This document shows, piece by piece, positions 1 to 5,541 of a stretch of DNA of 7,017 nt (the first letter of the stretch is position 1; every line of letters begins with the position of its first letter). The DNA comes from JAUSEW01 sp964414015 (lineage in GTDB: Bacteria > Patescibacteriota > Microgenomatia > Levybacterales > UBA12049): contig CAYPUE010000038.1 in assembly GCA_964414015.1 (NCBI GenBank), positions 1-7,017 of the forward strand, read 5' to 3'. Below the pieces are notes generated by a model, which did no database searches, was not told the origin of the DNA, and worked only from the letters and a program-made list of their open reading frames with translations. The position numbers were made by a program, and so were the translations under genes.

Positions 1-717
1 GTCTTTCGCGAGTTTACGACCTTCGATCCATGCTTCCATTATATAGTCTATAATTAATTTTAGTGATCCGAGAGCATCGTCATTGGCCGGAATCGGAAAA
101 TCAACAGCATTTGGATCCGCATTGGTATCGACAATTCCTATTGTTTTTACTCCCATCACCATTGCTTCTTTAACTGCCAATTCCTCCAAATGAGTATCTA
201 TAATGAAAAGCGCATCGGGTTTGGCCGGAATAGCCGCAACTCCGCCGTAAAGGCTTAATAATTTTTCCCTATCTTTTGCCCAAAGGCCTCTTTCTTTCTT
301 GGTGTATTTGGCTTTTATTTCCTCGTTTTGTAAATTTGCCTCAATTTCTTCCAGTTTCTTAAAGTTTTTGGAAACTTCGGAAAAATTAGTCAGAAGTCCG
401 CCCACCCAACGGTTGACAATATAGAAAAGGCCATCTACTGCGCCCTCTCCTTGGACTTTCTTAAGAGCTTCTTCAACTATTCCCCTTGCCTGTCTTTTCG
501 TCCCAACAATAAGTAGACTTGTTCCTTGTTTACCTGCTAAATCTTTGATAAAAGCAGCTGCATCGTCAAGACCTTGTTTGGTTTTGGCTAAATCAATAAT
601 GTGGATATTGTCTCTGGCTTCGAAGATGAAATCGCGGGCTTTTGGATTGCTTCTTGTAACCTGATGTCCGAAATGGCATCCGGCCGCAAGCAATTCTTCA
701 AGTGTAATTTCTCTCAT
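1..717 (-). CDS. rpsB: 30S ribosomal protein S2 (3' end cut by window edge)
   Basis: Small-subunit ribosomal protein S2, which sits on the solvent side between the head and body of the 30S subunit. The 239 residues visible read from ATG at 717 and remain open at the left edge, so the last residues and stop are missing. Family signatures in order: the N-terminal GCHFGHQ at residues 13-19, FIFEARDNIHIIDL at 30-43, VGTKRQA at 71-77, NRWVGGLLTNF at 102-112, PDALFIID at 167-174 and the C-terminal IVDTNADPNAVDFPIPANDDA at about 195-215. The insert at roughly 120-160 is the usual charged helical region of S2. The start is fixed by the conserved N-terminus and by an AAGGA Shine-Dalgarno (724-728) six bases upstream, with GGAGG (732-736) further out. 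In most bacteria tsf follows rpsB; that would lie beyond the left edge and cannot be seen. A long structured leader precedes the gene. The assignment is very secure. Confidence 0.98.
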   Translation of the reverse strand, partial: MREITLEELLAAGCHFGHQVTRSNPKARDFIFEARDNIHIIDLAKTKQGLDDAAAFIKDLAGKQGTSLLIVGTKRQARGIVEEALKKVQGEGAVDGLFYIVNRWVGGLLTNFSEVSKNFKKLEEIEANLQNEEIKAKYTKKERGLWAKDREKLLSLYGGVAAIPAKPDALFIIDTHLEELAVKEAMVMGVKTIGIVDTNADPNAVDFPIPANDDALGSLKLIIDYIMEAWIEGRKLAKD

Positions 718-870
718 AATAAATCCTTAAACCTCCATTCGGCAAATTATCCCTTGAAAATCTCGGGACAGGATTTTAAAAACCGAATGTGCGTGCTTGT
801 CCCGTTAATACGCTCTTGCGAGGCGAGGATGTAAGCCTCGCGAGCAAGTAAGTATTTATCGGGAAGTGAT
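718..870 (-). promoter_or_regulatory. Structured rpsB 5' leader, candidate S2 autoregulatory RNA
   Basis: About 150 untranslated bases lie between the predicted transcription start (near 870) and the rpsB ATG. Complementary segments seen directly are as follows. A large 5' hairpin pairs 800-804 with 860-864, 806-811 with 852-858 (one bulge), 812-815 with 842-845, and 818-824 with 835-841, leaving a ten-base loop. A seven-base pair joins 736-742 to 783-789. A six-base pair joins 757-762 to 772-777. A seven-base pair joins 764-770 to 798-804. The last one shares 800-804 with the 5' hairpin, so the two are mutually exclusive, and it would form a pseudoknot with the two preceding stems. The 736-742 strand touches the GGAGG at 732-736, which could link folding to ribosome access. 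S2 is known to repress rpsB-tsf through the rpsB leader in Escherichia coli; that the same happens here is inference. Confidence 0.6.
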
Positions 871-876
871 TGAACT

Positions 877-905
877 ATCTTAGCAAAAATATGCAGAAAA
901 AACAA
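877..905 (-). promoter_or_regulatory. rpsB promoter with extended -10
   Basis: On the minus strand, TTGTTT (900-905) is followed by a 17-base spacer and TAAGAT (877-882), preceded by TGC (883-885), an extended -10. The spacing is ideal for a housekeeping sigma factor, although the -35 matches the consensus at only three positions. The expected start is an A near 870, just before the first strand of the leader hairpin. The promoter lies in the 196-base gap between rpsB and the small upstream gene, so rpsB need not depend on readthrough. Confidence 0.6.
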
Positions 906-913
906 GAAGGGGT

Positions 914-1297
914 TTAAAAAAATTCTTTTCTAGGCAAACCTAATTCTAAATCACTGTTTTGTTCTTGCGATTTTTCTCTTTCAATCATTCTTATCTCCCA
1001 TTCGTGATCCTTCCCAAATCTTTTCCATTCAGGGGTTAAATGACCCTCTTCGCGCAATTGTAAAAATTTTGTCAATTGATACTGTCTTCTCTCATGCCAA
1101 TCTTGTTTTGTAGCTAATCTGCCCTTTTCTTTTCTTAGTAAACTTTTTTCTATCTTCCTAGAAACACCATTCCCATCGCTCGGACTGCCAAACCTAAACC
1201 TTTCAAGCTCTAAACGTGTAACTACATCCTCTTGCTGGGGAGGAAATCTACTCCTGAAAGTCTTACGGTTGCGAATGGGCCGTCTATGAGTTCTCAT
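914..1297 (-). CDS. Hypothetical small charged protein
   Basis: A 127-residue protein that I do not recognise. The N-terminus is strongly basic (many Arg in residues 1-25). The middle and C-terminal parts are rich in Lys, Arg, Glu and Gln, with spaced Trp and Leu that suggest amphipathic helices, for example around residues 60-110. There is no signal peptide, membrane segment, cysteine or obvious catalytic motif. Support for it being a real gene: it fills the space between rpsB and the divergent gene with no overlap, and its ATG is preceded at the same distance by the promoter layout found at the neighbouring genes (TTGCAA, 17 bases, TGA plus TGAGAT, then seven bases). No Shine-Dalgarno is present at a useful distance. 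The basic N-terminus would fit a nucleic-acid or ribosome contact, but that is speculation. It could still be a spurious open frame. Confidence 0.55.
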   Translation of the reverse strand: MRTHRRPIRNRKTFRSRFPPQQEDVVTRLELERFRFGSPSDGNGVSRKIEKSLLRKEKGRLATKQDWHERRQYQLTKFLQLREEGHLTPEWKRFGKDHEWEIRMIEREKSQEQNSDLELGLPRKEFF

Positions 1298-1304
1298 GCT
1301 GTGA

Positions 1305-1333
1305 ATCTCATCACTTCCGTCTTATAGTTGCAA
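1305..1333 (-). promoter_or_regulatory. Putative leaderless promoter of the small charged protein gene
   Basis: On the minus strand, TTGCAA (1328-1333), a 17-base spacer, then a weak TGAGAT (1305-1310) preceded by TGA. The -10 matches the consensus at only three positions, so taken alone this is thin. What supports it is the exact spacing and the seven bases between -10 and ATG, as at the neighbouring genes. Transcription would begin at or next to the start codon. Confidence 0.4.
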
Positions 1334-1340
1334 TAACTAT
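1324..1340. repeat. Inverted repeat between two divergent promoters
   Basis: Six-base arms ATAGTT (1324-1329) and AACTAT (1335-1340) flank a five-base centre. The repeat overlaps the -35 of the minus-strand promoter and lies 13 bases upstream of the plus-strand -35. Its size and place would suit a small operator, but a six-base inverted repeat in AT-rich DNA may be chance. Confidence 0.3.
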
Positions 1341-1352
1341 GCAATAAATGGC

Positions 1353-1381
1353 TTGACTTTTTTACGTATCACTGCTATTCT
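1353..1381 (+). promoter_or_regulatory. Leaderless promoter of the dehydrogenase gene
   Basis: TTGACT (1353-1358, five of six consensus bases), a 17-base spacer, and TATTCT (1376-1381) with TGC (1373-1375) as an extended -10. The hexamer ends eight bases before the ATG at 1390, so the transcript should start within about two bases of the initiation codon. No Shine-Dalgarno exists in the gap. Confidence 0.75.
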
Positions 1382-1389
1382 CCAAAACT

Positions 1390-2148
1390 ATGACTAACAT
1401 ACATGAAGCAGGTTCCTCTCCGGAAAGACTTTTGGAAGGAAAAGTTGCAGTAATTACGGGGGCAAGCCGCGGAATTGGAGCTGCAGCTGCTTTGGCATTC
1501 GCAAAAGAAGGAGCAAATTTAATTATATCATCTACTCAAAATAGCAAAGAGCTGGCATCGGAAGTCGTACAAGGAATAGAAAGGCTTGGGCGGCAAGCTC
1601 TTTGGGTCCCCGGAGATATCAATGATCCCAAAACAGGAGAACTTATAATTCAGCAAACGATTGAAAAATTTGGCAGACTAGATGTTTTAGTTAATAATGT
1701 GGGTACGAAAGCAGATGCTCTTTTTGTCAAAATGACACCCGAACAGTGGGAAAGCGTAATCAAAACAAATTTAATCGCACCTTTCTTTGTAACGCAAGCC
1801 GCTGTAACACTAATGATGAGACAGAAAAGCGGATCTATAATTTTTATCTCAAGCCCCGCAACAACTAATGTCTATATCGGACAGTCCAATTATACTGCTT
1901 CGAAAAGAGGCATTGAAGGTTGGGCTGAAACTCTTAGTAAGGAAACGGAAAGATTCAATGTGAAAGTTAATGTTGTTGCTCCGGGTTTGGTTGAAACCGA
2001 TTTAACTAAAGATCTTTCGGACAGAAAAATAAGCGCTATTTTAGCTGACTCCCCTACAGGAAAACTGGCTTCTATGGAAAATGTGACAGCAGCTATTGTT
2101 GAGATGGCGAAGTCAGAAAAAACCGGACAAAGAGTAGAAGTCTGGTAA
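1390..2148 (+). CDS. Short-chain dehydrogenase/reductase, FabG-like
   Basis: A 252-residue classical SDR oxidoreductase with a Rossmann fold and NAD(P) dependence, probably cytosolic. Visible signatures: the cofactor loop TGASRGIG at residues 23-30, acidic GD at 75-76, NNVG at 102-105 (normally NNAG), Asn127, and catalytic Ser155, Tyr168 and Lys172 (YTASK), followed by the APG motif near 197-199. The Arg in the glycine loop and the absence of an acidic residue after the second strand favour NADP(H). Closest in style to 3-oxoacyl-ACP reductase (FabG), but no acyl-carrier-protein or other fatty-acid gene is nearby, so the substrate is unknown and no gene symbol is given. The C-terminus ends soon after TGQ and lacks the usual VDGG tail of FabG. 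The N-terminus carries about 15 extra residues before the first strand. The start is supported by the promoter eight bases upstream; there is no ribosome binding site. Confidence 0.92.
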   Translation: MTNIHEAGSSPERLLEGKVAVITGASRGIGAAAALAFAKEGANLIISSTQNSKELASEVVQGIERLGRQALWVPGDINDPKTGELIIQQTIEKFGRLDVLVNNVGTKADALFVKMTPEQWESVIKTNLIAPFFVTQAAVTLMMRQKSGSIIFISSPATTNVYIGQSNYTASKRGIEGWAETLSKETERFNVKVNVVAPGLVETDLTKDLSDRKISAILADSPTGKLASMENVTAAIVEMAKSEKTGQRVEVW

Positions 2149-2185
2149 AAAATATTCTTTTGTCAATAAATTTTCACCCCGACAG

Positions 2186-2214
2186 TTGATATTATCGATT
2201 TAATATGCTATATT
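2186..2214 (+). promoter_or_regulatory. Leaderless promoter of the first methyltransferase gene
   Basis: TTGATA (2186-2191), a 17-base spacer and TATATT (2209-2214, five of six consensus bases) with TGC (2206-2208) as extended -10. The hexamer ends seven bases before ATG 2222, which places the transcription start on or beside the A of the start codon. This also argues against the in-frame TTG at 2213, which lies inside the -10. The 64 bases after the dehydrogenase stop show no clear terminator. Confidence 0.8.
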
Positions 2215-2221
2215 GCTCGCT

Positions 2222-3133
2222 ATGTCGCCACACGAAGCTCAACCAAGAAGCGAGCCTTTTTCCTTGATACGAAAAACTGCCGAATTATTCAAAAGAGAAA
2301 AACCTCTTACGTTCGAGACTTTTGCAAAGACACGTGCATATGTGCAAGCAAATGAAGCGTTAATTGAGAAATGGTTTCATCGATTACCTAACCACTTTTC
2401 CTTTGTTGATGTTGCAGCCGGTACTGGATTAGTTGCAAGAATTCTTAAGAAAAAGGCAGAATTAACCAAAAGAAAAGGTTTAATAATAGGAGTTGACCCC
2501 AACAGAGATTCTCTTGCTGTTGCAAGAAAAACCATTCATTCCACTAAAGAAATTGGTATTGAATTTATTGAGGGGCTAGGTCAGAATATAGGCATATTGC
2601 TTAAGGGTAGAATCCCAGATGAAGAATTTGATGGCGTTTCAATACATGATGCCATACATGAGATAGAAGGAATAGAAAATAAAATGGCCGTACTTAATGC
2701 CATGGCAAGTATATTAAAAAGAGGAGGGATATTGAGCCTAAACAGCTCATTTACCACAGAGTCCATGGATCATACGAGCCGATTGGAATGGGGCAGATGG
2801 CGACAGAAAACAGCTACCTTATTGCATCTAAGAAGAAATAAGCAAGAAGAACCAATAGAAGTTCACACGCCAGATCAATACGTTTCCATGTTAGAAAAAG
2901 CAGGTTTTGTTATAGAGAAAAGGGAACCATCAAGACAAGTGTCGCTAGACAGGAAAGCTCTCGAGGCGATTTCGCTTTACCCTGCGTTTATAAATGGTTT
3001 CCTAAAAGGATTTTTTGTGCCGGAAAACCTTACAATGAGAGAAAAAAGTAATGCCTTGATTCAAGCGTTAAAAAAATTAAAAATAAAAGCGCTTAGGAGA
3101 AATTGGTTTGAGGTTATCGCCAGAAAAGTTTAG
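2222..3133 (+). CDS. Class I SAM-dependent methyltransferase (unknown substrate)
   Basis: A 303-residue Rossmann-fold methyltransferase that would use S-adenosylmethionine. Numbered from ATG 2222: motif I VDVAAGTG at 62-69, the acidic end of the second strand in GVDPNRD at about 90-96, the motif IV region FDGVSIHDAIHEI at 136-148, and the following strand in LKRGGILSLNSSF at about 165-177. The C-terminal third (from about 180) is basic and mostly helical and does not match a substrate domain I know; the very end, WFEVIARK, is the common last strand of this fold. No signal peptide or membrane segment is evident. A longer frame beginning at TTG 2213 is less likely, since that codon lies in the -10. 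The gene has its own promoter after the dehydrogenase and converges with a second methyltransferase. Small molecule, lipid, quinone-like or RNA substrates are all possible. Confidence 0.88.
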   Translation: MSPHEAQPRSEPFSLIRKTAELFKREKPLTFETFAKTRAYVQANEALIEKWFHRLPNHFSFVDVAAGTGLVARILKKKAELTKRKGLIIGVDPNRDSLAVARKTIHSTKEIGIEFIEGLGQNIGILLKGRIPDEEFDGVSIHDAIHEIEGIENKMAVLNAMASILKRGGILSLNSSFTTESMDHTSRLEWGRWRQKTATLLHLRRNKQEEPIEVHTPDQYVSMLEKAGFVIEKREPSRQVSLDRKALEAISLYPAFINGFLKGFFVPENLTMREKSNALIQALKKLKIKALRRNWFEVIARKV

Positions 3134-3142
3134 GGCAGGGGA

Positions 3143-3174
3143 AAAATCTTACTAGCAATATCGAAAAAGATTTT
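3143..3174. terminator. Weak bidirectional terminator candidate
   Basis: Between two convergent genes, an eight-base AT-rich stem pairs 3143-3150 with 3167-3174 across a 16-base loop. A U-rich run would follow in the plus-strand RNA. The right arm overlaps the stop codon of the minus-strand gene. The stem has only one G-C pair, so it would be unstable; the position rather than the strength supports the call. Confidence 0.3.
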
Positions 3175-4027
3175 ATTTCCTGGCAAGCACATAAAAAATA
3201 GCAGCAACTTCTAGGCAAGGGGGCTCTATGATTTTTATTGCAGGAAACTTCTTTTCCAATAATTGACTAACTATTTCATAAGGACGAAAAATTTTTGGCA
3301 GCTTCGGCACCGAAAGACTTTCAAAATTATGAGCTACAGCGCTTCTTCCCATATGAAAGTTGCCTGCGAAGTTGGCAAAGAGAAACGCTCCTTCTTGTCT
3401 TTGCTGTTCTGTTCGTTTTCCAGCTTCAACAGCTAGGAATCCCAACTTTTCAATAGTTTCGGGTCTAAAATATAATGATGCTGTACTAGCTAATCTTTCA
3501 GAGAAATATTTATGTGAATCATTTCCCGTTCCGTCAGAAAAATTTTTCTCTCGTAAATATGCTTCCAAAACCTCCGTATTGGGCTTAAGATCCATCATGT
3601 GAAGAAATAGACCCCCCTGCTTTAAGACTCGCGCTGCCTCTTTCATGGCTGGCTCTAAATCAAAAAAATTATCATAAGCATTAAACCCAATAACAACATC
3701 AACGCTCTTATCGGAAAAAGGAAGCTTATACGCAGAAGCGGTCATATATACTCCTTGAGGATGCTTCCTTTGAGCTTCTCGTAAAAAGGTACTCTCAGCG
3801 TCTAATTGAATCCATGTGCCCTGATGATTGGGAAAATGTCTTTTTAAAAAACCTATTCCGCTACCTATCTCCAATACCTTTTCGTCGCCCTGGAAATATT
3901 TCCTATACAAACCACGGAATAATTCTCTTGTTGCTCTGGCAAAAAGAGTCCTATTGCTTTCAAAACTTTGCAAAACGGTTATATCTTCGCTAGTCCAAAA
4001 CTCTCCTCCTCTTTCTGTGTTAATCAT
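3173..4027 (-). CDS. Class I SAM-dependent methyltransferase, Methyltransf_11 type
   Basis: A 284-residue SAM-dependent methyltransferase read from ATG 4027. Motif I VLEIGSGIG is at residues 51-59, LDAES with the ribose-contacting acid at 76-80, the post-II segment SAYKLPFSDKSVDVVIG at 98-114, and VLKQGGLFLHMMDL at 134-147. The spacing resembles UbiE/type 11 methyltransferases. The C-terminal half, about 140 residues, is unlike the other methyltransferase in the window and probably holds the substrate site; the end, FYVLARK, is the last core strand. The acceptor cannot be told from sequence. The frame is open up to a TTG at 4063, but that TTG is the -35 element itself, so ATG 4027 is preferred. 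The gene follows glyA on the same strand with 55 bases between and has its own promoter there. It converges with the first methyltransferase. Confidence 0.88.
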   Translation of the reverse strand: MINTERGGEFWTSEDITVLQSFESNRTLFARATRELFRGLYRKYFQGDEKVLEIGSGIGFLKRHFPNHQGTWIQLDAESTFLREAQRKHPQGVYMTASAYKLPFSDKSVDVVIGFNAYDNFFDLEPAMKEAARVLKQGGLFLHMMDLKPNTEVLEAYLREKNFSDGTGNDSHKYFSERLASTASLYFRPETIEKLGFLAVEAGKRTEQQRQEGAFLFANFAGNFHMGRSAVAHNFESLSVPKLPKIFRPYEIVSQLLEKKFPAIKIIEPPCLEVAAIFYVLARK

Positions 4028-4034
4028 GTTAGTA

Positions 4035-4063
4035 ATTTTACCATCGCAAGAGGAAAAAATCAA
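4035..4063 (-). promoter_or_regulatory. Leaderless promoter of the second methyltransferase gene
   Basis: On the minus strand, TTGATT (4058-4063), a 17-base spacer, and TAAAAT (4035-4040, five of six consensus bases) with TGG immediately upstream as extended -10. Exactly seven bases separate the hexamer from ATG 4027. No Shine-Dalgarno is present in those bases. Confidence 0.78.
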
Positions 4064-4082
4064 CTATAGGATATTAAAAATA

Positions 4083-5405
4083 TTATGGGAGGGGGAATTT
4101 TTGGCAGAGAGTTTTGACGCTTTGTGCAATTTCTAGGAGTTTTTGGTTTTTTGTAATTTTTTCCCTTATCTCTTTCCAGAATATTTTTCTTGCTTCAGGA
4201 TCTTTCGGCAATTCCAAACCTTTCGCTTCATTTATAGCTTCATTTATCCATTTAGCGATTTGCACCATTTCTTTTTCTTTCATCCCGCGAGTGGTAATCG
4301 CCGGAGTTCCCAAACGAATTCCTGACGGATAAAATCTGGGCATTTTGTCATTGGGAACCGCATTTTTATTAACCACTATTCCTGCTGCTTCCAATGCCAA
4401 AGCCGCAACCGCGCCATTAACTTTTTTATTGGTTAAATCTATCAAAAGCAGATGATTATCAGTTCCCCCGCTGACTAAATCAAAACCAAATCCGGTAAGT
4501 TTTTCTGCCAACGCTTTTGCATTTCTTACAATCTGTTCTCCGTATTTTTTAAACGAAGGCCTACTTGCTTCCGAAAGGGCAACTGCAATTGCAGCGGTTT
4601 GATTATCATGCGGTCCTCCCTGCAATCCTGGAAATACTGCTTTGTCAATTTTATCTCCCAGTTCCGAGTCCTTTTTTAGTCCTTTTTCTGTAACCATTAT
4701 TATTGCTCCCCTTGGACCTCGCAATGTCTTATGAGTTGTTGTCATCACAATATCTGCGTAAGGAACAGGCGAAGGATGGACGCCCGCGACAATTAAACCA
4801 GCAATGTGCGAAATATCTGCAAGAAGATACGCTCCGACTCTATTTGCAATTTCTCCAAATCTCTTGAAGTCAATTATTCTTGGGTAGGCTGTTGCTCCGC
4901 AGACAATAATTTTTGGTTTTTCCGAAACTGCCAGTTTTTCTATCACATCGTAATCCAAAAAACCGTCTTTGTTTAATTCGTAAGAAACGATTTTAAAATA
5001 TTTTCCGGAAAAAGAAACAGGCGATCCGTGGGTCAAATGTCCGCCAAATGCCAATGATAAACCCATGATTTTGTCTTTAAACGGCTCCAACAACGCAAAG
5101 TAGATAGCAGTATTTGCCGGGCTTCCCGAATACGGCTGGACATTTACATAAGGTACGCCGAAAAGTTTTTTTGCCCGCTCGCAAGCCAAAATTTCAACCT
5201 CGTCTACGTATTTATTCCCCTGATAATATCTTTTTTTGGGATAGCCTTCCGAATATTTGTTGGTCAAAACCGAACCCAAAGCCTCCATTACTGCCTTGGA
5301 TGCATAATTTTCCGATGGGATCATCTCCAAAACATCCTCTTGTCTTTTTTCTTCTTTTTTAATCAATTTATAGATTTCCGGATCAACGGTTTTTAAAGCA
5401 CTCAT
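4083..5405 (-). CDS. glyA: Serine hydroxymethyltransferase
   Basis: PLP-dependent enzyme that converts serine and tetrahydrofolate to glycine and 5,10-methylene-tetrahydrofolate, the main source of one-carbon units. Read from ATG 5405 it has 440 residues. Signatures: the N-terminal DPEIYKLIKKEEKRQ, IPSENYAS (active-site Glu), EGYPKKRYYQGN, ADISHIAGLIVAG near 197-209, the PLP lysine in TTTHKTLRGPRG (Lys226), GLQGGPHDNQTAA, and PSGIRLGTPA with the substrate-carboxylate Arg364. It is slightly longer than the usual 415-420 residues because of the C-terminal tail. The frame is open to an earlier ATG at 5438 giving 11 extra residues, but the later ATG matches the usual family N-terminus and sits just after a good promoter. 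It supplies the cofactor used by ThyA, encoded upstream together with FolA. The assignment is very secure; the start is likely but not certain. Confidence 0.97.
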   Translation of the reverse strand: MSALKTVDPEIYKLIKKEEKRQEDVLEMIPSENYASKAVMEALGSVLTNKYSEGYPKKRYYQGNKYVDEVEILACERAKKLFGVPYVNVQPYSGSPANTAIYFALLEPFKDKIMGLSLAFGGHLTHGSPVSFSGKYFKIVSYELNKDGFLDYDVIEKLAVSEKPKIIVCGATAYPRIIDFKRFGEIANRVGAYLLADISHIAGLIVAGVHPSPVPYADIVMTTTHKTLRGPRGAIIMVTEKGLKKDSELGDKIDKAVFPGLQGGPHDNQTAAIAVALSEASRPSFKKYGEQIVRNAKALAEKLTGFGFDLVSGGTDNHLLLIDLTNKKVNGAVAALALEAAGIVVNKNAVPNDKMPRFYPSGIRLGTPAITTRGMKEKEMVQIAKWINEAINEAKGLELPKDPEARKIFWKEIREKITKNQKLLEIAQSVKTLCQKFPLP

Positions 5406-5414
5406 TTCTTCCCT

Positions 5415-5443
5415 ACTATATCGAATAGCCTCTCTCATTGCAA
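5415..5443 (-). promoter_or_regulatory. Near-leaderless promoter of glyA
   Basis: On the minus strand, TTGCAA (5438-5443), a 17-base spacer and TATAGT (5415-5420, five of six consensus bases). The -10 ends nine bases before ATG 5405, giving a transcript with only a few untranslated bases. No extended TGn is present. The bases AGGGAAG just before the ATG are purine-rich but would be largely absent from, or at the very 5' end of, the mRNA. The -35 overlaps the first base of the alternative ATG at 5438, which argues against that start. Confidence 0.6.
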
Positions 5444-5541
5444 TATGGTAAAATAAAAAAATATACTAAAAAAATAAAACAAAAAATGAGAATAGTAAAA
5501 TAATATTTAGTACAACACTACGCTATAGCGTATCTTTGTCC
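5444..5541. other. Very AT-rich folA-glyA intergenic region
   Basis: Mostly A and T, with long A runs on the plus strand (T runs in the transcribed direction) upstream of the glyA promoter, where they could act as an UP-like element. Near the folA stop is a perfect 14-base palindrome, TACGCTATAGCGTA (5519-5532). As RNA it would give only a five-base stem with a four-base loop and no following U run, so it is not a convincing terminator. No open frame or RNA gene is seen. Confidence 0.4.

Noticed and set aside
601..834. Plus-strand open frame of 77 residues
   Set aside because: It lies antisense to the well-supported rpsB coding sequence and its leader, with no promoter, ribosome site or family resemblance.
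812..845. GC-rich hairpin as an intrinsic terminator in front of rpsB
   Set aside because: No U run follows on either strand and it lies just inside the rpsB transcript; a leader structure fits better.
4083..5405. Several plus-strand open frames opposite glyA
   Set aside because: They are antisense to a fully conserved enzyme gene and show no independent signals.
5519..5532. Perfect 14-base palindrome as a folA terminator
   Set aside because: As RNA it gives only a five-base stem with no U run after it on the minus strand, so terminator function is not supported.
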